A stretch of DNA of 39,911 bases, from positions 1-39,911 of the forward strand of contig NZ_RBLU01000022.1 in assembly GCF_003989515.1 (NCBI RefSeq), written 5' to 3'. The translations under genes were made by a program, and so were the position numbers. How positions within the stretch are numbered: the first letter of the stretch is position 1; each line of letters starts with the position of its first letter. Below are positions 8,600 through 17,526 of the stretch, one piece after another. The notes under the pieces were generated by a model, which saw only the letters and a program-made list of their open reading frames with translations, was not told the DNA's origin and made no database searches. The DNA is from Curtobacterium sp. HSID17257 (GTDB lineage Bacteria; Actinomycetota; Actinomycetes; Actinomycetales; Microbacteriaceae).

Positions 8600-8668
8600 T
8601 AGACTGGCCCCTGGTGTGTCGGGAAGTCTGGTCGACGGTCATCCTCCCGTACCCGCACACCGTCGGAG
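8600..8668 (+). promoter_or_regulatory. nhaA promoter and structured leader (candidate riboswitch)
   Basis: TAGACT (8600–8605) is a good -10, so the message would start near 8612. The ~60-nt leader folds into a stacked helix. GGTGTGT (8613–8619) pairs with GCACACC (8655–8661). CGGGA (8620–8624) pairs with TCCCG (8645–8649). A 5-nt bulge is left on the 3' side, and a 20-nt apical loop contains AGTCTGGTCGAC. The GGAG ribosome binding site (8665–8668) lies 3 nt beyond the helix. Leaders of nhaA genes in some bacteria are cation-sensing riboswitches (nhaA-I and nhaA-II motifs). Membership of this leader in those families is inference. Confidence 0.5.
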
Positions 8669-8672
8669 ATCC

Positions 8673-9851
8673 ATGTCGGCACTCGTCCGCTCCCCCCGTT
8701 TCAGCGCGATCGCGCTCCTGACCGCTGCCGTGCTCGGCCTGATCGTGGCGAACTCGCCGCTGGGGCCGGGCCTCGAACGAGCCCTCGACGCGCACTCGCC
8801 GTGGGGAGCGATCGGCCTCGACCTGTCCGTCTCGCACTGGATCAGCGACGGCCTGCTCGCGGTGTTCTTCCTGCTCGTCGCGATCGAACTGAAGCAGGAG
8901 CTCCTCGACGGTGAGCTGTCGAACCCGAAGACGGCGGTCATCCCGGCCATCGCGGCGGTCGGGGGCGTGCTCGTCCCGGCGGGGATCTTCCTCCTGGTGA
9001 CCTCGGGCACGCCGTACCAGCACGGGTGGCCGATCCCGACGGCGACGGACATCGCGTTCGCACTCGGCGTCCTGGCGATGTTCGGCCGAGGGCTGCCCTC
9101 CACGCTCCGCGTGTTCCTGCTCGCGCTCGCGGTGCTCGACGACCTCATCGCGATCGTCATCATCGCCGTCGTCTTCGCGCACGGCACGGACTTCATCGCG
9201 CTCGGTGGCGCGGTCGTCGCCCTCGTGGTCTTCGCCGTGCTCGGTCGGATGCTCCGCCCCGGCCGGGACGGTCAGGTGTGGGTCATCGCCGCGATGGTGC
9301 TCGTCGGGCTCGTCACGTGGTGGCTCGTGTACCACTCGGGCGTGCACGCCACCATCGCCGGCGTCGCGCTCGGGCTCGTGCTGCCGCGTCGTCCGGGGCA
9401 CACCCTGCACGAGAACGTCGAGCCGTGGTCGAACGCGGTCGTCCTGCCGGTGTTCGCGTTCGCCTCGGCTGCGGTGGTGATCCCGGCCGTCGGCATCGGT
9501 GAGCTCTCCCCCACGTTCTGGGCCGTCGTGCTCGCCCTGCCGGTGGGGAAGGTGATCGGCATCACGCTCTTCGGGGCCGTCGCGACGCGGATCTTCCGCG
9601 CGCCGGGTCGGTCGACGCTGTCGTTCTGGTCGATCGTGACGGTCGGCGTGCTCGGCGGGATCGGCTTCACGGTCTCGCTGCTCATGAACGAGCTGGCGTT
9701 CTCCCGGAACGAGGAGATCCTCGACGAAGGCGTGCTGGCCGTGCTCGTCGGCTCCGGGATCGCGATCCTCGCCTCGGCGGTCGTCGTCAGCCTGCGCGCG
9801 CGTCGGTACCGCGCGCGGCGCGAGCTCTCCGAGGCCGAGGCGACCGAGTGA
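8673..9851 (+). CDS. nhaA: Na+/H+ antiporter NhaA
   Basis: This 392-residue inner-membrane antiporter exchanges cytoplasmic Na+ (or Li+) for protons. About eleven to twelve hydrophobic helices span the chain. The ion-binding acids are recognisable: PTATDIAFALG holds the conserved Asp of helix IV, and AVLDDLIAI holds the Asp pair of helix V. GGIGFTVSLLMNELAF near the C-terminus is also characteristic. ATG at 8673 is chosen over the upstream ATG at 8556, because the extra 39 residues overlap mazG and the leader and do not resemble NhaA. GGAG lies 4 nt upstream. It is divergent from mazG, and a 42-bp palindrome follows the stop. Confidence 0.95.
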   Translation: MSALVRSPRFSAIALLTAAVLGLIVANSPLGPGLERALDAHSPWGAIGLDLSVSHWISDGLLAVFFLLVAIELKQELLDGELSNPKTAVIPAIAAVGGVLVPAGIFLLVTSGTPYQHGWPIPTATDIAFALGVLAMFGRGLPSTLRVFLLALAVLDDLIAIVIIAVVFAHGTDFIALGGAVVALVVFAVLGRMLRPGRDGQVWVIAAMVLVGLVTWWLVYHSGVHATIAGVALGLVLPRRPGHTLHENVEPWSNAVVLPVFAFASAAVVIPAVGIGELSPTFWAVVLALPVGKVIGITLFGAVATRIFRAPGRSTLSFWSIVTVGVLGGIGFTVSLLMNELAFSRNEEILDEGVLAVLVGSGIAILASAVVVSLRARRYRARRELSEAEATE

Positions 9852-9852
9852 C

Positions 9853-9894
9853 GGCCGGGAGGCGCGGTGCCAGCTGGCACCGCGCCTCCCGGCC
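9853..9894. terminator. Perfect 42-bp palindrome, bidirectional terminator and repeat copy
   Basis: The arm GGCCGGGAGGCGCGGTGCCA followed by G (9853–9873) is exactly complementary to 9874–9894, with no intervening bases. It begins 2 bp after the nhaA stop and ends 17 bp before the mfd stop, so it can serve both convergent genes. It belongs to the GGGAGGCGCG hairpin family found elsewhere in the window. Confidence 0.85.
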
Positions 9895-9911
9895 TCAGGG
9901 GGGGTCGCGAC

Positions 9912-12900
9912 TCAGGACGCGGGCGCCTCCGCGGGAGCCTTCGACGCCCCGTAGACGGCCGTCAGGATGCTCTCCACCCACTGGATGAGCCCGTCGTCGG
10001 GCAGCGTCTCGCCGTGCGGCTTCGGCAGCGGGATGCTCGCGGCGTCCTGCTGCGGGAACCAGCGCGCGCCGGGGAACATGCGCTTGAGTCGGACCTGGGC
10101 CGAGTCGGCGAGTTCCTTGCCGGCGACCCGCAGGTTCGAGCCCATGACGACGACGTCGGACAAGCCGACCTGCTGCGCCATGCGGCGGAGACGCGAGACC
10201 TCGACCAGGGTGAGCACCGGCTGCGGCGGCTGGCCGTAGCGGTCGGTGAGCTCGTCGAGCACCATGTCGATCGCCTCGGGCTGCGCCGCCGGGGCCGACG
10301 CGGCCGAGAGCTTCTGGTAGGCCTCGAGGCGCAGCCGCTCGGACTCGACGTAGTCCTCCGGGATGTGCGCGTCGACCGGGATCTCGAGCCGGAGCTCGGT
10401 CTGCCCCTCGGCGACGTCCCCACGGAACTGGGACACGGCCTCGCCGATCATCCGCAGGTACAGGTCGAAGCCGACGCCCGCGATGTGGCCGGACTGCTCG
10501 CCGCCGAGCAGGTTGCCCGCGCCGCGGATCTCGAGGTCCTTCATCGCGACCTGCATGCCGGCGCCGAGCTCGTTGTTCGCGGCGATCGTCTCGAGGCGGT
10601 CCTGCGCGGTCTCGGAGAGCGGCTTGTCGGCGTCGTACAGGAAGTAGGCGTACCCGCGCTCGCGCCCACGGCCGACACGACCGCGCAGCTGGTGCAGCTG
10701 CGACAGCCCGTACTTGTCGGCCTTGTCGATGATCAGCGTGTTCGCGTTCGCGATGTCGAGACCCGTCTCGACGATGGTCGTCGACACGAGCACGTCGAAC
10801 TTGCGCTCCCAGAAGTCGACCATGACCTGCTCGAGGGTGCCCTCGGACATCTGCCCGTGCGCGACCTGGATCCGGGCCTCGGGGATGATCTCGGCGAGGT
10901 GCGACGCCACCGACTGGATGTCCTTCACGCGGTTGTGCACGTAGAACACCTGGCCCTCGCGCAGGAGCTCGCGGCGGATCGCGGCGGCGACCTGCAGGTC
11001 GGACTGCGGCCCGACGAAGGTCAGGATCGGGTGGCGGTCCTCCGGCGGGGTCGCCAGCGTCGACATCTCGCGGATGCCGGTGACCGCCATCTCGAGCGAG
11101 CGCGGGATCGGCGTCGCGGACATCGCCAGGACGTCGACGTTCGTCTTGAGCTTCTTCAGCTGGTCCTTGTGCTCGACCCCGAAGCGCTGCTCCTCGTCGA
11201 TGATGACGAGTCCGACGTCCTTGAACTGGATGTTCTGCGACAGGATCCGGTGCGTGCCGATGACGATGTCGACCGTGCCGTCGGCGAGCCCGGCGATGGT
11301 CTCCTTCGACTCCTTCTCGCTCTGGAACCGGCTGAGGGCGCGCAGGTGCACGGGGAAGCCGGCGAAGCGCTCCTGGAACGTCTCCATGTGCTGCCGCACG
11401 AGCAGCGTCGTCGGGACGAGCACGGCGACCTGCTTGCCGTCCTGCACCGCCTTGAACGCCGCGCGGATCGCGACCTCGGTCTTGCCGTAGCCGACGTCAC
11501 CGGAGAGCAGCCGGTCCATCGGGATCGGGCTCTCCATGTCGCGCTTGATCTCGTCGATGGTGGTGAGCTGGTCGGCGGTCTCGGCGAACGGGAAGGCTTC
11601 CTCGAGCTCGCGCTGCCACGGGGTGTCCGGACCGAACGCGTGCCCCTTCGAGGCCATGCGTGCCGAGTACAGCTTCACGAGGTCGACGGCGATGTCGCGG
11701 ACGGCCTTGCGGGCCTTGGACTTCGCGGCGGACCAGTCGGAGCCGCCCATCTTCGACAGCGTCGGGTTCTCGCCGCCGACGTACCGGGACAGCTGGTCGA
11801 GCTGGTCGGTGGGCACGAAGAGCTTGTCGCCCGGGTAGTTCCGCTTCGACGGCGCGTACTCGAGCACGAGGTACTCGCGCTGGGTCTTCACGGCGTTGCG
11901 GCCACCGGAGCTGACCTCGCGTGAGACGAGCTCGACGAACTTGCCGATGCCGTGGGTGTTGTGCACGACGACGTCGCCCGGCTTGAGCTGCAGCGGGTCG
12001 ACGACGTTCTTGCGGCGCCCGGCGAGCTTCTTCACCGTGCGCGCGCCCTGCTGCACGCTGCGGCCGTAGAACTCTGCCTCGCTCAGGACGGCGATCCGCG
12101 GGTCGGGGGTCGCGAAGCCGGCCTCGACCGTGGCGGTGGTGACGATCGTCATCCCCGGCTCCGGCGGCGCGGTGAGGTCGTCGGCCCGGGCCGCGACCCC
12201 GGCGTCGGCGAGCACCTGCACGGCGCGCTCGACGAGGCCCTTGCCCTGCGCGGTGACGACCACGGCCCAGCCGTCGTCGACCAGCTGCTTGACGTGGGCC
12301 ACGGCACCGTCGGCACTGCCCGCGAAGCTCGGGATCGACTCGGCGCGGACGCGGATGTACTCGCCGGCCTCGGCAGCGGCCTCGGCGTCGGTGAGGACCC
12401 GCTCGCGATCGCCCTCGTCGAGCCCCGAGTCGAACGGGGTGACCGTCCACCAGGTGCGCTGCCCGCGCGCGTTCTTCAGCTGCTGCACGGTGAGGAAGTT
12501 GCCGGCGTCGAGGTCGATCGGCGCCTGCGCACCGGCGACCGCGGCGCTCCACGCGGCCTGCAGGAACTCGGTGTTCGTCTCGGCGAGGCTGTGCGCACGG
12601 CCGGCCACCCGCTCCGGGGAGAGCACGGCGATCGTCGCGGCCTCGGGCAGGTAGCTCGTGATCGGGACGAGGTCCTGCACGAGGGCCGGTGCGAGGGACT
12701 CCATGCCCTCGACCGGGATGCCCTCGGCGATCTTCGCGAGCATCTGCGACAGGTTCGGGAACTCGTGCAGCATCTCGCGCGCACGCTGCCGCACGTCGTC
12801 GCTCAGCAGGAGCTCGCGCGACGCCGTGAGCTCGACCGAGCCGAGGTCGTCGTCGGTGGTGCGCTGGTCGGCGACGGAGAAGGCCTTGATCGCCTCGATC

Positions 12901-13523
12901 TCGTCGCCGAAGAAGTCCACGCGCACCGGGTGGTCGGCCCCGGGCGGGAAGACGTCGAGGATGCCACCGCGCACCGCGAACTCGCCGCGGCGGGTGACGA
13001 GGTCGACCCGGGCGTAGGCCAGGTCGACGAGCTGCGACGCGATGGCCGCGAGGTCGTTGCCCCGCGACCCCGTGACGAGCGCGACGGGCGCGAGGGAGGT
13101 CAGGTTGCCCGCGATCGGCTGCAGCGCAGCGCGGACGCTCGCGACCACGACGATCGTGCGGCGGTCGGCCGGGTCGGCGTCCTGCCACGCCGCGAGCTTC
13201 CGGAGCGTCGCGATGCGGGTGCCGACCGTCTGGGCGCTCGGGCTCAGGCGCTCGTGCGGCAGGGTCTCCCACGCGGGGAACTCGAGCACCTCGGCGTCGG
13301 GGACGGTGCAGGTGAAGGCACCGCGGACCGCCTCGGCCTCGCGCCCGGTGGCGGTGACGACGAAGAGGCACTGGGGACCGTTGCGCTCGGCGAGCAGCGC
13401 GCCGAGCAGCGGGACGCGCAGGCCGTCGACGACGGAGAAGTCCGCGTCACGCCCGGCAGCGCCGAGGACGCGATCGAACGCGGAGGCGCGCGAGAGCGCA
13501 GGGATGATGCCCGAGATCGTCAC
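9912..13523 (-). CDS. mfd: Transcription-repair coupling factor
   Basis: This 1203-residue DNA translocase removes RNA polymerase stalled at lesions and recruits the UvrA excision machinery. The N-terminal UvrB-like homology region, with PHERLSPSAQTVGTR and a FAVRGGILDVFPPG block, covers the first ~450 residues. The RNA polymerase-interacting domain contains VHNTHGIGKF. The RecG-like motor carries Walker A GDVGYGKTE, the DEEQ box (IIDEEQRFGVEHK), AMSATPIPRSL and the QLRGRVGR motif VI. The C-terminal D7 domain ends the protein. The length matches the family. The start is GTG. TACCAT lies 7 nt upstream and there is no ribosome binding site, suggesting a leaderless mRNA. Confidence 0.98.
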   Translation of the reverse strand: MTISGIIPALSRASAFDRVLGAAGRDADFSVVDGLRVPLLGALLAERNGPQCLFVVTATGREAEAVRGAFTCTVPDAEVLEFPAWETLPHERLSPSAQTVGTRIATLRKLAAWQDADPADRRTIVVVASVRAALQPIAGNLTSLAPVALVTGSRGNDLAAIASQLVDLAYARVDLVTRRGEFAVRGGILDVFPPGADHPVRVDFFGDEIEAIKAFSVADQRTTDDDLGSVELTASRELLLSDDVRQRAREMLHEFPNLSQMLAKIAEGIPVEGMESLAPALVQDLVPITSYLPEAATIAVLSPERVAGRAHSLAETNTEFLQAAWSAAVAGAQAPIDLDAGNFLTVQQLKNARGQRTWWTVTPFDSGLDEGDRERVLTDAEAAAEAGEYIRVRAESIPSFAGSADGAVAHVKQLVDDGWAVVVTAQGKGLVERAVQVLADAGVAARADDLTAPPEPGMTIVTTATVEAGFATPDPRIAVLSEAEFYGRSVQQGARTVKKLAGRRKNVVDPLQLKPGDVVVHNTHGIGKFVELVSREVSSGGRNAVKTQREYLVLEYAPSKRNYPGDKLFVPTDQLDQLSRYVGGENPTLSKMGGSDWSAAKSKARKAVRDIAVDLVKLYSARMASKGHAFGPDTPWQRELEEAFPFAETADQLTTIDEIKRDMESPIPMDRLLSGDVGYGKTEVAIRAAFKAVQDGKQVAVLVPTTLLVRQHMETFQERFAGFPVHLRALSRFQSEKESKETIAGLADGTVDIVIGTHRILSQNIQFKDVGLVIIDEEQRFGVEHKDQLKKLKTNVDVLAMSATPIPRSLEMAVTGIREMSTLATPPEDRHPILTFVGPQSDLQVAAAIRRELLREGQVFYVHNRVKDIQSVASHLAEIIPEARIQVAHGQMSEGTLEQVMVDFWERKFDVLVSTTIVETGLDIANANTLIIDKADKYGLSQLHQLRGRVGRGRERGYAYFLYDADKPLSETAQDRLETIAANNELGAGMQVAMKDLEIRGAGNLLGGEQSGHIAGVGFDLYLRMIGEAVSQFRGDVAEGQTELRLEIPVDAHIPEDYVESERLRLEAYQKLSAASAPAAQPEAIDMVLDELTDRYGQPPQPVLTLVEVSRLRRMAQQVGLSDVVVMGSNLRVAGKELADSAQVRLKRMFPGARWFPQQDAASIPLPKPHGETLPDDGLIQWVESILTAVYGASKAPAEAPAS

Positions 13524-13597
13524 TCAGACGATGGTACCGGCGGCGTCCGACACCCGGCCCGGCGTGCGCGGGCGGCGAACACGGCACGCGGCGCGGA

Positions 13598-14947
13598 TCA
13601 GCGACGGCGACGACGCGTGAGACCACCGAGGAGGACCCCGCTCCCGGCCAGGGCCGTGGCGGTGAGCAGCGCGGGCACGAACGGACCGGCGCCGGTCCAG
13701 GCGAGGTCGCCCTGCTGACCTGCGGCCGGGGCGACGAGCGCTCCGTCCGCGGGACCGGCGCCTGTTCCTGCTCCCGCCGCGTCGGTCGCGGGTCGGCCGG
13801 GAGGCTCGGTACCGGCGCCCGGGACCGCAGCCGTCACCGAGGGGGTCGCCTCGGGGCCGGGGGCCGACGTCGGGATGGACGTCGGTGCCGCCGTCGGCTG
13901 CACCGTCGGCTCGCTCGTCGGCGCGCTCGTGGGTTCTCCCGTCGGCTGGACGGTCGGGTCGACCGTCGGCAGGGCGGTCGTCGGTGCCGGGCTGGGGACG
14001 ACCACCGCTCGCCCCGACGACACGGCCGTCACGACGCGCTGACGGTTGTAGTCCGCGACGACGAGGCTGCGCCCGGGCCCCACCGACACCGCCGTGGGGT
14101 TCACCAGCGGCGAGCCGTCCGGAGCGCTCGAGAACGCCTCGGTCCAGGAACCTCCCGTCAGCGCCCAGACCGCGCCGCGCCCGTTGTCCACGACGAAGAC
14201 GTCACCGTCGTCGACGGCGACCCCGCGAGGTCGGGTCTGCGCATCACCCGGGAACCCGAGTGACGTCACCGCCCCCGAGGCCCGGTCGAGCTGCCACACC
14301 TCGTCGGAACCGGCGTCGGACACCGTGAGCATCCCACCGTCGGCGGACAGCGCGACACCGCTCGGGTCCGTCCACGGACCGGGCACCGCGGCCCAGGTCC
14401 CGCTCCCGAGCTCGGTCGTGAAGAGCGTGCCACCGCCGGGGACCGCGGCGTAGACGGTCGAGCCGTCGACGGCCAGCTCCGAGACCGCTCGCCGCGCGGG
14501 CGGGGCGGTGCGCGACAGCACGGTGCCGTCGGCGCCGAGAACCGTGAACGCGGGGCGTCCGGCCTCGGCGACGAGGATGCGGCCGTCGGTCGTGGTGGTC
14601 ACCGCCGACGGGTTCCACACGTCGCCGGCACCGGTGCCGAACGGCGCGACCCTGCTCCAGGTGCCGTCGACCGCGCGCCGCAGCAGCCCGTTGGCGGAGA
14701 AGTCGGCCACGAGGAGCGAGCCGTCCGACTCGTGGTGCACGTCGTTCGGCGCGCCGAAGGTCGACGCGACCGGCGGTGCGGACGACTCCGCGACGGCCGG
14801 CGTCCAGGTCTCGGTCGCCGCGACGGCGCCCTCCTGCGTGAGGAGCGACCCGAGGCCCACGGCGATCACCGCGATCGCGGCCGGGACGACGGCCACCGCC
14901 GCCCGGCCCCCGTCGGTCCGTCGTGCCCGGTGTGCTGCTCGTCCCAC
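13598..14947 (-). CDS. Secreted NHL/beta-propeller protein with LAWTG sorting signal
   Basis: This 449-residue predicted cell-wall protein starts with a basic N-terminus and a hydrophobic signal peptide (about residues 15–43, ending AVAA). The next ~260 residues hold repeated blocks such as NDVHHESDGSLLVADFSANG, PSGVALSADGGMLTVSD and PRGVAVDDGDVFVVDNGRG, typical of NHL-repeat beta-propellers. A Pro/Thr-rich stalk (residues ~312–365, repeats of PTSEPTVQPT) follows. The C-terminus reads LAWTG (residues 415–419), a hydrophobic helix and a five-arginine tail. LAXTG is the pentapeptide used by class E sortases of high-GC Gram-positives. Ligand and role are unknown. The start is GTG with GAGGGGA upstream. 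Confidence 0.8.
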   Translation of the reverse strand: MGRAAHRARRTDGGRAAVAVVPAAIAVIAVGLGSLLTQEGAVAATETWTPAVAESSAPPVASTFGAPNDVHHESDGSLLVADFSANGLLRRAVDGTWSRVAPFGTGAGDVWNPSAVTTTTDGRILVAEAGRPAFTVLGADGTVLSRTAPPARRAVSELAVDGSTVYAAVPGGGTLFTTELGSGTWAAVPGPWTDPSGVALSADGGMLTVSDAGSDEVWQLDRASGAVTSLGFPGDAQTRPRGVAVDDGDVFVVDNGRGAVWALTGGSWTEAFSSAPDGSPLVNPTAVSVGPGRSLVVADYNRQRVVTAVSSGRAVVVPSPAPTTALPTVDPTVQPTGEPTSAPTSEPTVQPTAAPTSIPTSAPGPEATPSVTAAVPGAGTEPPGRPATDAAGAGTGAGPADGALVAPAAGQQGDLAWTGAGPFVPALLTATALAGSGVLLGGLTRRRRR

Positions 14948-14990
14948 GGTCGTTCCCCTCGTCGTCGGGGATCGTCACCCCTTGGGCGAA

Positions 14991-15034
14991 CGTACCGACG
15001 ACCGGGGTACGTGAGAGTCCCCCAGTTCGGGGAC
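14991..15034. other. Two inverted repeats upstream of the NHL protein gene
   Basis: CGTACC (14991–14996) and GGTACG (15006–15011) form an operator-like inverted repeat with a 9-bp spacer. GTCCCC (15017–15022) and GGGGAC (15029–15034) can form a small hairpin. They lie between the pth stop and the NHL protein start. Either may be a protein-binding site or the end of the pth message. Confidence 0.3.
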
Positions 15035-15134
15035 CGCACGCCTTCCGGACAGTGACGTGGCGGACGCGCGCCGCGCCTCCAGGCCGACGCCGGGACCACC
15101 CGCCCGACGGATCAGGCGCGACGTGCGCGACGGA

Positions 15135-15719
15135 TCAGGACGGGGCGTGCACGCGCTGCTGCGCGGCGAGGAGGCCGAGTTCCGCGATCGCCTCGACGGC
15201 GTCGGCGCCGTCGGCGAGCAGGTTCGGCAGCGTCTTCTTCTCGGTCGGCGAGAAGTCACGCAGGACGTAGTCGGCGGGGTCCTGGCGTCCCGGGGGTCGG
15301 CCGATGCCGATCCGCACCCGGGTGAACTCGTTCGTGCCGGTCGCCTTGATGATGTCGCGGAGCCCGTTGTGGCCGCCGTGCCCGCCACTGCCCTTGAGAC
15401 GGACGGTGTCGTACGGCAGGTCGAGCTCGTCGTGGACCACGATCAGGTCCTCGGCGGTGGCGCTGTAGAACCCGAGCACGCTCGAGACCGGTCCACCGGA
15501 GGTGTTCATGAAGGATCCCGGCTTCGCCAGGACCAGCTTCGGTCCGCCGGGCACCAGGCGCCCCTCGGCGACCTGGTTCGGCGTCTTGTGCTTCTTGAAC
15601 GTCGCGCCCATGCGAGCGGCGAGTTCGTCGAGGACCATCTGGCCGACGTTGTGACGGTTGCCCGCGTAGCCGGGCCCGGGGTTCCCGAGCCCGACCACGA
15701 CCAGGGTCGTTCCTGTCAT
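15135..15719 (-). CDS. pth: Peptidyl-tRNA hydrolase
   Basis: This 194-residue enzyme frees tRNA from peptidyl-tRNA that dropped off the ribosome. Family motifs are complete: VVGLGNPGPGYAGNRHNVG carries the catalytic His and its Asn partner, GSFMNTSGGPV carries the second Asn, and VVHDELDLP carries the catalytic Asp. KGSGGHGGHNGLRDI follows. ATG at 15719 is chosen because residues before it in the open frame come from the rplY region read out of frame. It lies 31 bp downstream of rplY on the same strand, the usual actinobacterial pair, and mfd follows two genes later. Confidence 0.97.
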   Translation of the reverse strand: MTGTTLVVVGLGNPGPGYAGNRHNVGQMVLDELAARMGATFKKHKTPNQVAEGRLVPGGPKLVLAKPGSFMNTSGGPVSSVLGFYSATAEDLIVVHDELDLPYDTVRLKGSGGHGGHNGLRDIIKATGTNEFTRVRIGIGRPPGRQDPADYVLRDFSPTEKKTLPNLLADGADAVEAIAELGLLAAQQRVHAPS

Positions 15720-15750
15720 CAGCGTCGGCCAGACGTTCCGCGAAGGGGTG

Positions 15751-16383
15751 TTACTCGGAGTCGGCCGGGGCGGAGCCGCCCTCGGCGCCGGCCTCGGCGC
15801 CCGCCTCGGCAGCGGCCTCGTCGGCAGCGTCGTCGTCAGCGGTGCCACGCGGGGTGACGATCTGGACGACGAGCGCCTCGCCGTCGGTCTCGAGCTCCGC
15901 ACCGGCCGGCAGCTCGAGCTGCGAGGCCAGGACCTGTGCGCCGTCCTCCAGGCCCTCGACGTCGACGGTCACGTGCTCCGGGATGTCGGTCGCCTCGACG
16001 AGGAGCGAGACCGAGGAGAGGTCCTGGACGTGGATCGTGCCGGAGAAGGACTCGCCCTCGACGACGACGGGGACGTCGACGGTGACCTTCTCGCCACGGC
16101 GCACGACGACGAGGTCGATGTGCTCGATGATCTGGCGCACCGGGTCGCGCTGGACGTCCTTGACGAGGGCGAGCTGGGCCGCACCCTCGATGTCGAGGTC
16201 GACGACCGCGTTGGCGGTACGGACGAGCAGCATGGTCTCGTGGCCCGGGAGGGTGATGTGCTGCGGCTCGGTGCCGTGGCCGTAGACGACCGCCGGGATC
16301 TTGTCGGCGGCGCGGAGCTTGCGCGCAGCGCCCTTGCCGAACTTGGTGCGGGTCTCCGCTGCGAGCTTGGTGTAGTCGGCCAT
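15751..16383 (-). CDS. rplY: 50S ribosomal protein L25/general stress protein Ctc
   Basis: This 210-residue two-domain L25 (TL5/Ctc type) binds 5S rRNA. The N-terminal L25 domain includes GKGAARKLRAADKIPAVVYG and the RDPVRQIIEHIDLVVV block. The C-terminal Ctc beta domain covers residues ~95–185 (VPVVVEGESFSGT onward). The tail is Ala/Glu/Asp-rich. The start at 16383 follows an AGGAGG box 5 nt away and gives MADYTKLAAETRTKFG. An in-frame ATG further upstream is not used by this logic. It is probably co-transcribed with pth. Confidence 0.95.
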   Translation of the reverse strand: MADYTKLAAETRTKFGKGAARKLRAADKIPAVVYGHGTEPQHITLPGHETMLLVRTANAVVDLDIEGAAQLALVKDVQRDPVRQIIEHIDLVVVRRGEKVTVDVPVVVEGESFSGTIHVQDLSSVSLLVEATDIPEHVTVDVEGLEDGAQVLASQLELPAGAELETDGEALVVQIVTPRGTADDDAADEAAAEAGAEAGAEGGSAPADSE

Positions 16384-16558
16384 GGTGCCTCCTGGTGTCG
16401 GGGTCGACGCCGGGGTGCCGGCATCGGGGGGTCTGTGGTGTTGCAACTCGAACGCGTGCACGCGTGAGGAACGCTCCCTGGACTGGGCCGGGTCTCCCTA
16501 CCGCGTCGATCACGGCCGCGCACTGCGCGGCCCTCGCCGAAGTCGGTTTGTGAGTCTA
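16384..16558 (-). promoter_or_regulatory. rplY promoter and long leader
   Basis: TAGACT (minus strand, 16558–16553) is a good -10 box. It would give an untranslated leader of about 160 nt. The leader contains GGCCGCGC-ACT-GCGCGGCC (16514–16532), an 8-bp hairpin, and ends at the AGGAGG box of rplY. A long structured leader before a ribosomal-protein gene could allow feedback control, but no known motif is recognised. Confidence 0.4.
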
Positions 16559-16587
16559 GCAGGGGCCGTCGGGCGTGTCGCGCCGGG

Positions 16588-17526
16588 TCAGCGGCCGACG
16601 TCTCGACGGTGGCGCTGCGCGGCGCGCAGGAGGTCCCGTGCGCGGTCGCTCGCGTCCGCCGACTCGTCGCGCACGCGTTCGGCCCGCTGGATCTCGGCAC
16701 TGGCGTCGGCGAGCTGCCGTTCGAGGTCGGCACGGCGCTCCTCGGCGGCCTCGAGCTCCTGCTCTGCGGCCTCCAGTGCCGCGTCGGCATCGCGTGACTC
16801 CGTGCGCGCTGCGGCCTCGGCCTCACGGGCGGCGCGGCGCTCGGCAGCGGGGTCGGCACGCGGTTCGGGCTCCGGCCCCGGGTCCTGTTCCTCCTCGGGC
16901 TCCTCCTCCGGCTGCGGCTCCGGCTGCGGCTCCGGCTGCGGTCGGGAGGCACGGCTCGCCGTGCGGGATCCGCGCGCGCTGGTGATCGGGATGGGCTCGG
17001 CATCGGTGCCGGACCACGCGTCCGGCACCGCATCGGGGTCGGCCAGTGCTCCGTCGAGGTCGACGGCGTCGAACCCGGCGCTCTCGAGCGGTCGGACGAG
17101 CAGGCCGGACCGTGCGGCGGCGCCGGCGTGCGGGTCGGCCATCGCGGCCTCGATCGTGGCGCGGACCTGGTCGAGCACCGCCGACGTCACCGGGTGCCCG
17201 GCGTCGGACGCCAGGTCGGCCCCGGCCTGCGCCAGCGCGGCGACGACCTCCGCCCGTTGCCGGCGGAGTCGACGGATCTCGTCGGGGTCTGCGTCGGCCT
17301 GGGCCTGTCGGATCGCCGGGCCGAGGTCGACCGCCTCGTCCAGGGCACCCTCGTGCGCGAGCAGGTCGACCACCCATGCGGCGGGCGCGGGCTTCCGCAG
17401 TCCGCCGATCCGGGTCGCCAGCTCGCGGTCGTCCTTCCGCACGGCCCGCTGCCGAGCGGTGCGCTCCCGCACGAAGTCCGCGGGCGCGACGAGGAGCAGT
17501 CCCCTCGCCACGTCCGCGAACTCCAC
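16588..17526 (-). CDS. Unknown coiled-coil protein with Pro-Glu repeat linker
   Basis: I do not recognise a family for this 312-residue protein. The N-terminal ~190 residues are mixed helical sequence, with DFVRERTARQRAVRKDDREL and a KPAPAAWVVDLLA stretch. A linker (about residues 197–225) is built of PQPEPQPE and EEPEEEQ repeats. The last ~85 residues are Ala/Glu/Arg-rich and should form a long coiled coil. There is no signal peptide or membrane helix. The start is GTG. A CATGCT hexamer lies 5 nt upstream, so the message may be leaderless. It stands alone between rplY and the hexuronate operon. Codon use matches its neighbours, supporting a real gene. Confidence 0.75.
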   Translation of the reverse strand: MEFADVARGLLLVAPADFVRERTARQRAVRKDDRELATRIGGLRKPAPAAWVVDLLAHEGALDEAVDLGPAIRQAQADADPDEIRRLRRQRAEVVAALAQAGADLASDAGHPVTSAVLDQVRATIEAAMADPHAGAAARSGLLVRPLESAGFDAVDLDGALADPDAVPDAWSGTDAEPIPITSARGSRTASRASRPQPEPQPEPQPEEEPEEEQDPGPEPEPRADPAAERRAAREAEAAARTESRDADAALEAAEQELEAAEERRADLERQLADASAEIQRAERVRDESADASDRARDLLRAAQRHRRDVGR

